Assembly: GCA_002306055.1 (NCBI GenBank)
Contig: DBRR01000039.1
Coordinates: 67,253-112,210 of the forward strand
Reading direction: 5' to 3'
Length of the DNA stretch: 44,958 bases
Source: Anaerolineaceae bacterium UBA1363
Lineage (GTDB): Bacteria > Chloroflexota > Anaerolineae > Anaerolineales > Anaerolineaceae
Shown: piece after piece, positions 1 through 9,430 of the stretch
Numbering within the stretch: position 1 is the stretch's first letter
How the letters are laid out: every line of letters starts with the position of its first letter
Notes under the pieces: generated by a model
What the model was told of the DNA's origin: nothing
The model's database searches: none
The model's input: the letters and a program-made list of their open reading frames with translations, nothing else
Program-made: the position numbers and the translations under genes

Positions 1-108
1 CGAGCCCATCCGTACGGTGGGGGCTTGCTCCCACCGCAGAGGTTTTTTGATCCTAAAAAGCGGATGGACCAAGGCCCAACCGAAAGGGCTTGCTCCTCAA
101 AGCAAGCT
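1..108. repeat. Dispersed repeat, family A (truncated by window start)
   Basis: Non-coding stretch beyond the stop of the first gene. It holds the block CATCCGTACGGTGGGGGC, then a Pro/Gly-like run CTTGCTCCCACCGC, then CGGATGGACCAAGGCCC. The same blocks recur near 3641-3790 and 10079-10345. A short inverted repeat (GCTTGCT...AGCAAGC, about 89-108) lies just past the stop of the permease and could serve as a weak terminator, but it has no T-run on the minus strand. Confidence 0.6.
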
Positions 109-1302
109 CTATTCAGTCTTGAAGAAGATCAAACCCAGCGAAAGGAACAGGATCGCAAAACCCAGCAAGATACCAACAGTCGGCAGGATCTCTGCCATCG
201 GCTTGTTGCTGATGAGGATATCTTTCAGTCCTTGCATGCCCCAGTAAGTCGGAAAAATTTTGGCTGTGTTTTGCATGACCTTAGGGAAAAGTTCAATCGG
301 GAACCAAGCACCTGAAAGCATCGCAAATATCATACCGATAGAACTGCTGATGCCCGAAGCCTGGCTTTCGGTTTTAACCAAGCTGCCAAGAAAAGCGCCC
401 AGACCAGCTGAGGCAAGTGCAAAAGCCAGCAACAGCAAGAAAGTAGGCAAAGGTCGGTTTAGCCAGGGTATTTTCAATACTAATGCGCCGAAAACCATCA
501 GCAGAAAAACCTGTACCAATGAAATCAAGACCTGTCCGAGAATGGTTGCTGAAAAATAGGTCAGACGGGAGGTCGGGGTTGTCAGAAAACGTTTGAGGGT
601 GCTTCGCTGACGTTCGTAAGCCATTGCTCCAGAAAGTCCAACAAGCGAAATAAACACCCAAGTGATCAATTGACCCGCTGAGGAGCTTGTTGCAGGGTCA
701 AAAATAACCTCGTCACTTTTTTGACTGACGCTTTCAGTCAATCTGGAGGGGGCATTGGCAATCTCAAGCTGGATTTCTGAGCTTAATTGGTCGGTCAGAT
801 TCTCAAGCTCGGCGGCGCTAGCTTCCGGGTGAAGAGTTTGATACACCTGCATAACTGATCGCAACTTTGCCTGAGAGCTGGTCAGCTTGGTCAGGGCTAA
901 ACGGAGAGCCTGGTAGATCGTCTGGCTGGAAGTGCGGTTGGGTTGTTGGAAAAGCTGCACTGAAAGGCTACCCTTCAGTAAGGTTTCAGTGTTGAAATCT
1001 ACTGGTATAACAAGATAGGCATCCAGTTTTCCTTCGGCGAATTGAGCCTGGGCAGTTGCCAAGTCGATAACTTCCGTTTTGAGCCCATCTCCTTCCTCTA
1101 CCAGCTGCACAAGGTTAGCAGAAAGAGGCGTATTTGCCTGGTCAACGTAACTCAAGACGATTTCTTCACTACCAAATCCTCCGGTTGTGAATGCGAGGAC
1201 AACAGTGAACATGATAGGTAAAACAATGAAAAAAACCAGTGAGATTGGTGAGGCAAAGTAGAGCCTGATGTCTTTCTTGATAATTGCGAGAATTTTTGCC
1301 AT
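109..1302 (-). CDS. ABC-2 type exporter permease (second permease)
   Basis: Integral membrane subunit of an ABC export system (397 aa). One N-terminal membrane helix (about residues 15-40) is followed by a large extracytoplasmic region (about 45-195) and then five hydrophobic segments, the usual topology of the ABC2_membrane_3 group. ATG at 1302 is preferred to an in-frame GTG at 1308, since it lies 2 nt after the stop of the upstream permease and fits MAKILAIIKKDIRLYF, the usual amphipathic start. It is the last gene of a three-gene minus-strand operon (ATPase, permease, permease), probably translated by coupling. The substrate cannot be read from sequence; drug, lipid or peptide export are the usual roles of this family. 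Confidence 0.88.
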   Translation of the reverse strand: MAKILAIIKKDIRLYFASPISLVFFIVLPIMFTVVLAFTTGGFGSEEIVLSYVDQANTPLSANLVQLVEEGDGLKTEVIDLATAQAQFAEGKLDAYLVIPVDFNTETLLKGSLSVQLFQQPNRTSSQTIYQALRLALTKLTSSQAKLRSVMQVYQTLHPEASAAELENLTDQLSSEIQLEIANAPSRLTESVSQKSDEVIFDPATSSSAGQLITWVFISLVGLSGAMAYERQRSTLKRFLTTPTSRLTYFSATILGQVLISLVQVFLLMVFGALVLKIPWLNRPLPTFLLLLAFALASAGLGAFLGSLVKTESQASGISSSIGMIFAMLSGAWFPIELFPKVMQNTAKIFPTYWGMQGLKDILISNKPMAEILPTVGILLGFAILFLSLGLIFFKTE

Positions 1303-1304
1303 GA

Positions 1305-2558
1305 TCACCCATTAACCTGGATTACATTGCGGCGGAAGAAGATCGACGCCGTGCTCAGTAATAGCGTGCCCATGAGGAATAACGCCAAAAGGACCGCCTT
1401 CAAATCCCCCAGGCTTCCCCCGGCGGCCAGGATCGTGAAGCCCTGGCTGCCCCAGGCGTTTGGCGATATCCTGGCAGCAGTTTTCAACCACCCCGGCAGA
1501 CCTGACATAGGCAGGAACCCACCACCCACCAAACCAAAGAGCAGACTTATTGCGCTGCCAGTAGAAGAAACCTGAGCAGGAGTTTTGAGAAAACTGGTGA
1601 GGAACATCCCCCAACCCAAAGCCCCATAAGTGGAAAAAGCAATCAATAGCAATACCCCAAGCCAGTTGCCCCAATCAAGTCTGAAGAGCAGGGCTGAAGT
1701 GAGGACCAGGATCAGAACTTGGGCAAAACCACGCAGGAAAATCCCCAAGGACTTGCCGATGATGATTTGATAACTTCTTGTCGGGCTGACCAAATTTCGC
1801 TGCAACGTATATTCTCTGCGCTCAATCAAGAAGGATACCCCGCCGGCAGTCACGTTATACATTAAAAACATCAGTGCCATGCCTGGCGCAATCATTGCCA
1901 GGTAAGAAACACTTCCGCTTTCAAATGTCTGATCGTTGCTAACTATTTTATAAGCGTTGGCTTCTCCGTTGGTGGGTTCAGTGCCGCTTGAAAAAGCTTC
2001 GATCATCTCAGGTAATTCTTCAGGACGGATTAACCCTTCTGTAAGCATTTTGGTCAGCGAGACTGAATAGCTGGCGCGTGTGGATTCGAGTTCGCTGAGG
2101 AAGGTCTCGATAATTGTTCGAATTACGCCAATTGAATAGATTGATTCCCCGTCGGTATAAAGCTGCAATTGCACGTTATCGGCAGAAACAGGTTGGCCTG
2201 TCTGTGGGATGATGCTGGAAGTGAAACCCTCAGGGATAAGCAGTGCGGCAACTGCTTTGCGGTCGTCCACCAGCTTGCGAGCGGTCTCAAAATCCTCCTT
2301 CAGGACTGGCTCCATTAATGAATCCAATTCTTCGGACTGAAAAACCTCCACCAGGCTATCCCCAAGCTGGGCGTGATCGGCATTGGTGATTACGATGGGA
2401 ATGTTTGAAAGACCAGAATCTGTTGAGCTGAAGGATCCGGTGATGGCAGCCATACCCAGGGTTAATAAAAAGGGCGCCAACAGGTAAAAAACCAAAGCCA
2501 TGGGATCCCGGACGATTAAAATCAGGTCTTTGTGCGCGATTTGCCAGATTTTTCGCAT
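1305..2558 (-). CDS. ABC-2 type exporter permease (first permease)
   Basis: Integral membrane subunit of 417 aa. It starts MRKIWQIAHKDLILIVRDP, with an N-terminal helix, a long extracytoplasmic domain (about 50-225) and five or six membrane segments in the C-terminal half, including the region around residue 240 typical of the ABC-2 family. It starts 4 nt after the stop of the ATPase gene and ends 2 nt before the next permease, so the three are one transcription unit. It is only distantly similar to its neighbour, so the pair probably forms a heterodimer around one ATPase. Substrate unknown. Confidence 0.9.
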   Translation of the reverse strand: MRKIWQIAHKDLILIVRDPMALVFYLLAPFLLTLGMAAITGSFSSTDSGLSNIPIVITNADHAQLGDSLVEVFQSEELDSLMEPVLKEDFETARKLVDDRKAVAALLIPEGFTSSIIPQTGQPVSADNVQLQLYTDGESIYSIGVIRTIIETFLSELESTRASYSVSLTKMLTEGLIRPEELPEMIEAFSSGTEPTNGEANAYKIVSNDQTFESGSVSYLAMIAPGMALMFLMYNVTAGGVSFLIERREYTLQRNLVSPTRSYQIIIGKSLGIFLRGFAQVLILVLTSALLFRLDWGNWLGVLLLIAFSTYGALGWGMFLTSFLKTPAQVSSTGSAISLLFGLVGGGFLPMSGLPGWLKTAARISPNAWGSQGFTILAAGGSLGDLKAVLLALFLMGTLLLSTASIFFRRNVIQVNG

Positions 2559-2562
2559 GATC

Positions 2563-3507
2563 TCAGTCCCTTAACGCGCGACCGGTCAAATGGAGAAAAA
2601 CGGTTTCGAGGTTTGGTTCGATGATTTCGATCGACTTGATCCGTGCTCCAGCCCGACTGATTTCATTGATGATCGGCGCGAGGTTGGTTCCTGCATCACT
2701 GGTGATCAGGTTGAGCCCGCTTTCATCTACCGTGACCCGGGTGATCCCATCAAACCCCTGCAATTTAGAGGCAATGGAGGATAGGTCATCCATGGGATCT
2801 GTAAGAATGTGGATCGAATCGTACTCACCAACCTGTTTTGTCAGTTCTTCCTGCGTCCCGACCGCGATGAGCTTGCCATGATCGATAATGCCGACCCGGT
2901 TTGATAACTCCTGGGCTTCTTCCATGTAATGGGTGGTATATAGGATTGCCATGCCCTGCTGGTTAAGTTCTTTCACCTTATCCAGGATCATGCGCCTGGA
3001 TTGAGGATCGATCCCAACGGTTGGTTCATCCATGAAGAGCAGTCTGGGCTTATGGAGAAGTCCGGCAGCAATGTTGACACGCCGCTTCATACCCCCGGAA
3101 TAGGTTTTAATCCGGTCTTTAGCACGATCTGTCAGGCCAATCTGTTCCAAAACCTCGGCGACGCGTAGCTCCAGGGCGCGACCACCCAGGTTATAGAGTC
3201 GACCCCAGTAGTACAGGTTTTCGAGGGCGGTCAGGTCGTCATACAAGGCAATCTCCTGGGGGACGATGCCGATGTAATTGCGCACTTGCATGTTGTGTTT
3301 TTTGATCGAGAAACCATTGATCATGGCGTCGCCGCTGGTGGGGGCGAGGAGCGTTGAGAGCATTGAGATTGTAGTCGTTTTACCCGCGCCATTTGGACCG
3401 AGCAAACTGAAAATCTCACCCTCATAGATCTCGAAGGAGACGTCGTCCACAGCTGTAATGTCTCCAAATTTTTTTACCAGGTTATTTGCTCGTAAGATCG
3501 ATGGCAT
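2563..3507 (-). CDS. ABC transporter ATP-binding protein (exporter type)
   Basis: Cytoplasmic ATPase of 314 aa that powers the two downstream permeases. Visible motifs in order are Walker A GPNGAGKTT (about residue 37), Q-loop near IVPQEIALYDDL, ABC signature YSGGMKRRV, Walker B LLFMDEPTVGID and the switch His in YTTHYMEEAQ. The C-terminal 80 residues after the nucleotide-binding domain fit the DUF4162-type extension common in DrrA-like exporters. A strong Shine-Dalgarno (AAGGAG, 8 nt spacing) precedes ATG at 3507. First gene of the operon; the promoter must lie in the 3508-3839 gap but no clear -35/-10 pair was found. Confidence 0.95.
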   Translation of the reverse strand: MPSILRANNLVKKFGDITAVDDVSFEIYEGEIFSLLGPNGAGKTTTISMLSTLLAPTSGDAMINGFSIKKHNMQVRNYIGIVPQEIALYDDLTALENLYYWGRLYNLGGRALELRVAEVLEQIGLTDRAKDRIKTYSGGMKRRVNIAAGLLHKPRLLFMDEPTVGIDPQSRRMILDKVKELNQQGMAILYTTHYMEEAQELSNRVGIIDHGKLIAVGTQEELTKQVGEYDSIHILTDPMDDLSSIASKLQGFDGITRVTVDESGLNLITSDAGTNLAPIINEISRAGARIKSIEIIEPNLETVFLHLTGRALRD

Positions 3508-3839
3508 GGGCGGTTACTCCTTGAGAAATTACATAACGAAATCATTATAGCCGAAAGTTACTTAAAGTTTTAATTAGCGGAAATAGTTCTTTTTATCATC
3601 TGACGACCTTCACCATGGGTGGAAAATATGGATAGAGGCTCATCCGTACGAGAGGGTCATAATGTTGGAAGCAAAGCAAGCAATATTTACTCCATACGGT
3701 GGGGGTTTACTCCCACCGCCAAAGCTCGGTTGTATGGCATGTAGCGGATGGACTAAGGCCCAAAACCGTACGATTTGGCTTGCTCCCAATAAAAAATGGA
3801 GTGTTTTCTTCCTTCAGCCCTTGCTTGATCTCCGGCAGG
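3508..3839. repeat. Intergenic gap with family A repeat
   Basis: No gene is supported here. From about 3641 to 3790 the sequence repeats the family A blocks: CATCCGTACG, TACGGTGGGGGTTTACTCCC, CGGATGGACTAAGGCCC and GGCTTGCTCCC. An open frame across it encodes only translated repeat and has no ribosome-binding site. The part nearest the ATPase gene (3508-3600) is AT-rich and should contain its promoter. Confidence 0.6.
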
Positions 3840-6068
3840 TCATTGTTCGATGCGTTTGATCTGTTTACGCATCCATAAAGCCCGGCCGGTTTGGTAGCGC
3901 CGTACAACCATCATCGAGCAAGGCACTACTTCCATCAGGTAATCATCCAGTATGCCAAAGATCTGGTCAGGAGCGAGGATTTCCTCGGCCGCACCAATGA
4001 TCATCAAATCATAATTACCTTCCTGGCACTCTGCCAGGATCGCATCGGCAATCGAATCCGTAGTACGAACTTTGAATTGAAAAACATTTCCAATGTCTGC
4101 CACTTCCTGCTCGAGGATCTCACGCACCTGGAGCTCCTCGTCCTCGAGCCGCTCTTCGTCGGCTTCGCCGCGCACCAGTCTAAGGGCAACAATTTCTCCC
4201 TCGTCATTGGGCAGGACGATATCACGCGCCAACTGCAAGGCCAGCCGCGCGTTGGGACCACTGCCAACAGGGACGAGGATGCGCCGTATGGGGTTGGGAA
4301 GTCCGCGGTCGCGCAGGACGGCAACATTACGATTTGCCATCATCATGACTTCCTTGATGATGTTGTTGGGGAATTCAACTTTTGCATGTTCCTGCGGATA
4401 ACCCAACATCACCAGGTTGATGTCTTTGTGGCGGCTGAGTTCTGCGAAAATGCCCTGTTCAACCCGACTTGCAGCCTTTAATTTGGCATAAATGGGGACA
4501 TTTTGCTGCATGGCGATCGGGGTGATTGCTTCAAGAATTTTGTGTTGTTCCTGTTTCTTGGTTTCCACGAGGGCGGGCACATCGGCAGGTCCAAGGTTGA
4601 TGGGAGGCTTCACGACTGTGAAAAGGCAGATTGCAGTATCTTCCTGCTGGTCCACTAATTGGGCAGCCAGGTTAACCAGGTTGCGGGCAGTGCTGACCCG
4701 CTTGGCGGCGACTAATACCCGACCGCCTCCTTCCTGAGACTCAAGCCGAGCGTTGAGCTCCTGACGCATTTTAATTTGTTTTGAGATTATGTACGCCACG
4801 CTCAGGACTGCCAGCACGATGCCCAGAAAGAGCAAAGCTCTCGGATTCGCAAACGAAATGATCAGCACACCGGCTAAAGCAGCAGCGATGACCGTGACTG
4901 GGTAGAGCGGCACTTTGAAGGGGCGTTCGATATCAGGGAATTTTTTACGCAACCTCGGCATAGACAGCGTTGCCCAGAAAAGGACAAACATGTAGCCGGC
5001 GCTCGAGATGAAGCTGAGGAAGTCCACCAGGCCGATCGATGCCACAAGCGCGCTGACGATCATCACCATCACAACTGCCACCCATGGGGTACGCCAGTGA
5101 CTGAGGCGGGATAACTGGCGCGGCCAAACGCGATCCCTACTGAGCGAGAAGGCTTCGCGCGTGGCTGAGAGCATGGCTGAGTTTACGGATGTGAGGGTTG
5201 CGATGATGCCTGTGAGGCCCATAATTGGTACGCCTATGGTCGGCCAGAAACGGGAGGCGGCATCCGTCAGGGCGGTGTCGGAACCTGCCAGTTCCGAAAA
5301 CGGCACGGTGCCAACGGTGACCATCGTGACTGATGTGTAGATCAGTGTGGTGAGCAGCAGACTGACAAGGATGCCAACCGGGATGTTGCGGCTGGGTTTG
5401 GTGATTTCTTCGGCGTCATCGGCGATAACCTCAAAACCAACGTAGGCATTATAAGCAAGGGCGATAGCGGAAAGCATGCGCCCGATATGCGCGATGGTGC
5501 TTTGATTTTCGAAGACCTGGCGACCAGAGAGAAAGGTGGGAAGGTTGAAGCCTGCGTTACTGAAAAATCCTTTGAAGATGAAAATACCAAAAACAACCAG
5601 CATAAAAGCCCCGAGGATTACCTGTAGGTTGCCAGCACTGGTAACCCCGCGGATATGCAACGCGCCTATGATCACAATGACAGCTATCGCGACAGGAATG
5701 ATTGGCAGGGAGGGAATGAAGATGGAGAGCGAGATGGCAAAACCGACTGCGGAGAGGGCTGCATAGAAGGTGCTGGAAAGGCAGTCCAACGAGCCAACGA
5801 GAAACATCAGCCAGCCTTTCCCAAAAGCTTCGCCCACATAGGTCATCGCGCCGCCCGTGACCGGAAAGGTGGTGGCGAGTTCGCAATAGTTGAGCGCGAT
5901 GCTGAGGGTGAGCAGACCTCCTAGCGCGAGCGCCAGTACGGATTCGGGTCCGGCAATTTTGGCGACGTGACCTGTGAGAACGAATATTTCCGCAGCAATG
6001 GTTCCGGCAGTGCCAAGCATGATGACCTGCAGGAGGGTAAGTTGACGCTTGAGTTTGCGTTTTGCCAT
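3840..6068 (-). CDS. APC-family permease fused to tandem UspA domains, altered TM1 motif
   Basis: Predicted amino-acid/polyamine-type cation-coupled permease (742 aa). About residues 1-430 form a 12-helix APC transporter; about 450-740 form two cytoplasmic universal-stress-protein domains, the second starting RRILVPVGSGPNARLALQLA. ATG at 6068 is chosen because it has a GGAGA Shine-Dalgarno 6 nt upstream and aligns with the divergent paralogue; an upstream extension to 6191 would be hydrophilic and unlike the family. The conserved TM1 substrate-binding motif, which reads GSGVFILTG in the neighbouring paralogue, is here AAEIFVLTG, so transport specificity or activity may differ. It shares a 248-bp intergenic region with the divergent gene. 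Confidence 0.9.
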   Translation of the reverse strand: MAKRKLKRQLTLLQVIMLGTAGTIAAEIFVLTGHVAKIAGPESVLALALGGLLTLSIALNYCELATTFPVTGGAMTYVGEAFGKGWLMFLVGSLDCLSSTFYAALSAVGFAISLSIFIPSLPIIPVAIAVIVIIGALHIRGVTSAGNLQVILGAFMLVVFGIFIFKGFFSNAGFNLPTFLSGRQVFENQSTIAHIGRMLSAIALAYNAYVGFEVIADDAEEITKPSRNIPVGILVSLLLTTLIYTSVTMVTVGTVPFSELAGSDTALTDAASRFWPTIGVPIMGLTGIIATLTSVNSAMLSATREAFSLSRDRVWPRQLSRLSHWRTPWVAVVMVMIVSALVASIGLVDFLSFISSAGYMFVLFWATLSMPRLRKKFPDIERPFKVPLYPVTVIAAALAGVLIISFANPRALLFLGIVLAVLSVAYIISKQIKMRQELNARLESQEGGGRVLVAAKRVSTARNLVNLAAQLVDQQEDTAICLFTVVKPPINLGPADVPALVETKKQEQHKILEAITPIAMQQNVPIYAKLKAASRVEQGIFAELSRHKDINLVMLGYPQEHAKVEFPNNIIKEVMMMANRNVAVLRDRGLPNPIRRILVPVGSGPNARLALQLARDIVLPNDEGEIVALRLVRGEADEERLEDEELQVREILEQEVADIGNVFQFKVRTTDSIADAILAECQEGNYDLMIIGAAEEILAPDQIFGILDDYLMEVVPCSMMVVRRYQTGRALWMRKQIKRIEQ

Positions 6069-6104
6069 GCCGTCTCCAGGGTGGTTGTATAGTTGTTGAC
6101 CCGA

Positions 6105-6113
6105 ATTATAACA
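6105..6113 (-). promoter_or_regulatory. Extended -10 promoter for the minus-strand APC/UspA gene
   Basis: On the minus strand the bases read TGTTATAAT, a TGn-extended -10 hexamer, about 37 nt before ATG at 6068. No good -35 is present at 17 nt, which is usual for extended -10 promoters. Confidence 0.45.
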
Positions 6114-6196
6114 TCTTGAGCCTAATGGATTTTTTGCAGTACTTTTTTTAAATAGAATGGAGAACTGATAAAAGTTTTGTCTCGGAAGCATTTTGG

Positions 6197-6226
6197 TTGC
6201 GTTGAAAATGGTTTAAGGCATATAAT
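6197..6226 (+). promoter_or_regulatory. Sigma-70-like promoter for the plus-strand APC/UspA gene
   Basis: TTGCGT (6197-6202), 18-nt spacer, perfect TATAAT (6221-6226), 90 nt before ATG at 6317. Together with the minus-strand -10 at 6105-6110 it makes a divergent promoter region for the paralogue pair. Confidence 0.45.
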
Positions 6227-6316
6227 TGACAGCACAAAACTATAGGAAAAATCCAAAGTCCGATGAGGGTTCTAATGCCTGAATCGGACTTGTGCATTGA
6301 AGGAACATGGGTCCAT

Positions 6317-8542
6317 ATGGCTCAGAAAAGAACGCTTAAAAGACAATTGAATTTGTTGCAGGTGGTCATGCTTGGAACTGCGGGCACGCTTGGTTCGGGT
6401 GTGTTTATCCTGACAGGACATGCCGCGTCTGTGGCGGGACCTGCAGCGATTTGGGCGGTGCTGATCGCCGGTATACTCAGTTTTAGCATTGCGCTTAATT
6501 ACTGTGAACTCGCAACAACTTATCCCGAGACCGGCGGCGCCATGACCTATGTGCGGGAAGCGTGGGGCAAAGGGCTGCTGGCTTTCCTAGTCGGCTCGAT
6601 GGACTGCATTTCGAGCACTTTTTATACTGCCTTGTCCGCGGTTGGGTTTGCCTACTCCGTATCGGTCTTTGTGCCTGCTCTTCGCGAGAGTGCCCTGGCG
6701 ATTGGCGCGGTAGCTATTGGTGCGATCCTGGTGTTTGTAATTCTTAACATCCTGGGAGTGACCAAGGTTGGCAATATACAAGTTGTGATGGGCGGAAGTT
6801 TACTGGTAGCTTTTGCGATTTACCTCGTTGCTGGTTTTACCATGCCAAATGGCTTCAGTACTGCCACCTTGCTGCCGACTGGTCGATGGTTTGCTTCAAC
6901 AGATCCAATGACAAATATCGGGGTTATCCTCAAAACGATCGCGTTGATTTATGCGATGTATGTGGGTTTTGAGGTCATTGCGGATGATGCTGAGGAGGTC
7001 AAGAACCCGACCAAAACCATCCCGATGGCGATCATGATTAGTCTCTTTCTGATCGTTGTGGTCTATACCTTGGTTGTAACGGTGGCAATGGGCACATCGA
7101 GCACGATTGCGGGATCAGAAACAGCCATTTCCGACACGGTTCAGATGTTCCTTGGCACACCTGGCGCGACCATGATCGGCATCGCGGGAATGGTTGGGGC
7201 TTTGACTTCAATCAACTCTTCCATGCTGTCAGCCACCCGTGAGAGTTTTACACTCAGCCGTGATGGCAATTGGCCTGCGTTTCTCTCTCGCCTAAATCGG
7301 GTACGTGTACCTTATAATGCCATTCTAGTAATCGGTGCTGCGTCGATGTTTGTTACGCTGATCGGAGCCGTGGATTTCCTCAGCTATATTACCTCCGGCG
7401 GATACTTATTCGTGTTGCTGCTCTCGAACCTGTCGATGATCACACTGCGCAAAAAGTATCCTTTCATCCATCGTCCTTTCAAGGTGCCGGCTTTTCCCCT
7501 GACACCCATTATCGCATCCCTGGTGTGTGTGATTGTGCTGCGGTACTCCGAGGTCAGAGCGTTGATATTCATGGCGGGAATTCTGGCGATTTTTACTGCC
7601 TATTATTTCATAAAGCTTGGCGTGGAATCCTGGCAAGCCGAACACAAGCGCAGTATGGACCCAGGGCGATATCGCCTGGTGGTGCCGATACAGGATGCCA
7701 GTGGCTTGGAAAATGTGGTCAGGCTGGGCACGCGCATTGCAAATGCGGACAACGAGATGAACCTCTGCTTGCTGCAGGTGGTTGACCGAGAGGCGACGAA
7801 GGATGAACAGGCTCGTGAAAAACTGCTTCGCTCAAGGCAGTACATGCTCGAAAAATTCATCAAATACGCGGTGGAACGCAACGTACCTATGTATTCAAAG
7901 ACGGTCAGCGGCTCTTCAACGGCTGATGGAATCATCGATGAGATGCGTGGTGACAACAATGTCCGTTTGCTGCTTTTCAAGTGGCCTGTCGATGAAGAAG
8001 GCCAACGTGAGTTCGGTGAAAATCTGGATGCAATCATTCGCTCAGGACTGACAAATGTGGGGGTTTTGTTTGACCGGGGTATTGATCGTATTGAAAATAT
8101 CCTTGTACCGGTTGGTGGTGGGCTGCACAGCAAACTGGCTATCTCACTGGCAGAAAAACTAGCCCAGGCAGATCATGGCACCATCGATTTTATGCGGGTC
8201 GTGGATGTAGACCTGGATGACGAACTCTACGAAGACCAGATGGCTTTCCTGCAGGAAGTGGTGATGACAGAGTTGGGCAACATCCCCGGTAACGCTAATC
8301 TGCATATCATCCGTGGGGAAGACCCTGCCAGTGCGATTGTGGCAGAAGCGCAGGACCGCGATTATGACCTGATCATCATCGGCTCGTTTGAAGGGCAAGC
8401 CAAGCCAGGACTGCCTTTTGGTGAGGTCGTCGACAAAGTCGTCAGAGGTTCGAATACTTCCGTCCTGGTGCTGCGCCAGCATGAAAGACCGGCAGCTTCA
8501 TGGCTGCGGCAGCAACTACACGCGACCAATAAGAAATCTTGA
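6317..8542 (+). CDS. APC-family permease fused to tandem UspA domains
   Basis: Paralogue of the divergent gene (741 versus 742 aa). The N-terminal half is an APC-type transporter with the canonical TM1 motif GSGVFILTG, GFEVIADDAEEVKNP after TM6 and SATRESFTLSRDG in the central loop. About residues 465-735 carry two UspA-like domains, the second beginning ENILVPVGGGLHSKLAISLA. ATG at 6317 was chosen over 6263 because MAQKRTLKRQLNLLQ aligns with the paralogue start and an AAGGA lies 12 nt upstream. The UspA domains probably sense ATP/AMP or stress and regulate transport (inference). The substrate is likely an amino acid or amine. Confidence 0.9.
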   Translation: MAQKRTLKRQLNLLQVVMLGTAGTLGSGVFILTGHAASVAGPAAIWAVLIAGILSFSIALNYCELATTYPETGGAMTYVREAWGKGLLAFLVGSMDCISSTFYTALSAVGFAYSVSVFVPALRESALAIGAVAIGAILVFVILNILGVTKVGNIQVVMGGSLLVAFAIYLVAGFTMPNGFSTATLLPTGRWFASTDPMTNIGVILKTIALIYAMYVGFEVIADDAEEVKNPTKTIPMAIMISLFLIVVVYTLVVTVAMGTSSTIAGSETAISDTVQMFLGTPGATMIGIAGMVGALTSINSSMLSATRESFTLSRDGNWPAFLSRLNRVRVPYNAILVIGAASMFVTLIGAVDFLSYITSGGYLFVLLLSNLSMITLRKKYPFIHRPFKVPAFPLTPIIASLVCVIVLRYSEVRALIFMAGILAIFTAYYFIKLGVESWQAEHKRSMDPGRYRLVVPIQDASGLENVVRLGTRIANADNEMNLCLLQVVDREATKDEQAREKLLRSRQYMLEKFIKYAVERNVPMYSKTVSGSSTADGIIDEMRGDNNVRLLLFKWPVDEEGQREFGENLDAIIRSGLTNVGVLFDRGIDRIENILVPVGGGLHSKLAISLAEKLAQADHGTIDFMRVVDVDLDDELYEDQMAFLQEVVMTELGNIPGNANLHIIRGEDPASAIVAEAQDRDYDLIIIGSFEGQAKPGLPFGEVVDKVVRGSNTSVLVLRQHERPAASWLRQQLHATNKKS

Positions 8543-8570
8543 TCAAACTCTTGGCTTAGCTTTAGACTAC

Positions 8571-8614
8571 AAGCCCCATCCAAACTCTTTTGAAAACTCT
8601 TATGAATGGGGCTT
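8571..8614. terminator. Hairpin after the APC/UspA gene
   Basis: Perfect 9-bp inverted repeat AAGCCCCAT (8571-8579) / ATGGGGCTT (8606-8614) with a 26-nt loop, 28 nt past the stop. The loop is long and only an AT-rich tail follows, so the terminator role is tentative. Confidence 0.4.
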
Positions 8615-8659
8615 GCGAATTTAATATATAATTTAGATAGATCTGGAAAGAGATGAATT

Positions 8660-9418
8660 ATGAAAAATCGATTCAGACTGATGGCTTTTTTGTCTGTACT
8701 ATTGCTGACGACTATGGCGTGCAGTATTACCCGCCGAACGCCGACTCCAACCCCGCAAACTATTGAAAAGGATCAGACAATGTTGGTAAGTGAAATTCGA
8801 CAATTGGGTGTGTTTACCAAAATTGAGATGGATGGCGGTGCAACTGTCATTCTGGTGCAGGGTAATGAGCACTCCATCAAGGTCGAGGGCACACAGCGCA
8901 TTGTCGACCAGTTGCGTACCGAAGTGAAAGACGGCGTATTAGTGATCGACTACCGTGACAGGAAACTGTTTGAATTATGGGCTGAAAACCCAACGCTGAC
9001 CATCACTTTCAAAGATTTGAGCGATTTCAGGCTGGACGGCGGGGTGGAACTGAAGGCGGATGATCTTAACCTGGAGAAAATCAATTTCACTATTAATGGT
9101 GGCGCAAGCGTCAGGCTGAATAACCTGGTTGTCAACACGCTGAATATGAGCCTGGCTGGCGGTGGTGACATCCACGTCTTCGGAGTTGCTGAAAACTTGA
9201 CCATCGATGTCTCGGGCGGAACCAACTTCGAGGCGGGAGATCTCAAGTGCACCAATGTGAGCGTGAAAATTGCCGGCGCAGGCAATGTGGAGGTATGGGC
9301 CATGGACAAGCTGAACCTCGACCTGGCAGGCGCTTACAGCGTGAGCTATTGGGGCTCGCCGGAAATTACGCAAAGCATTGCTGGAATCGGTCAGGTAAAA
9401 GCGCTCGGCGAAAAGTAA
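8660..9418 (+). CDS. Lipoprotein with DUF2807-like (GIN-domain) beta-helix
   Basis: Secreted, lipid-anchored protein of 252 aa. A signal peptide ends in the lipobox LTTMAC with Cys21, followed by a Thr/Pro linker. Residues about 48-245 alternate short hydrophobic strands with Gly/Asn turns, opening with GVFTKIEMDGGATVILVQGN and VKVEGTQRIVDQLRTEV-like segments, which match the DUF2807 putative auto-transporter head (GIN) domain. That fold is a right-handed beta-helix seen in many secreted bacterial proteins; its function is unknown. Shine-Dalgarno GGAAAGAG lies just upstream. Convergent with the HIT gene, 12 bp apart. Confidence 0.8.
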   Translation: MKNRFRLMAFLSVLLLTTMACSITRRTPTPTPQTIEKDQTMLVSEIRQLGVFTKIEMDGGATVILVQGNEHSIKVEGTQRIVDQLRTEVKDGVLVIDYRDRKLFELWAENPTLTITFKDLSDFRLDGGVELKADDLNLEKINFTINGGASVRLNNLVVNTLNMSLAGGGDIHVFGVAENLTIDVSGGTNFEAGDLKCTNVSVKIAGAGNVEVWAMDKLNLDLAGAYSVSYWGSPEITQSIAGIGQVKALGEK

Positions 9419-9430
9419 ATTTATTTAAGG

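Noticed and set aside
3662..3859. Short protein encoded in the gap upstream of the exporter operon
   Set aside because: It consists of translated family A repeat and lacks a start signal.
3891..4481. Plus-strand open frame antisense to the UspA part of the APC fusion
   Set aside because: No start signal and no recognisable protein; the opposite strand has clear UspA motifs.
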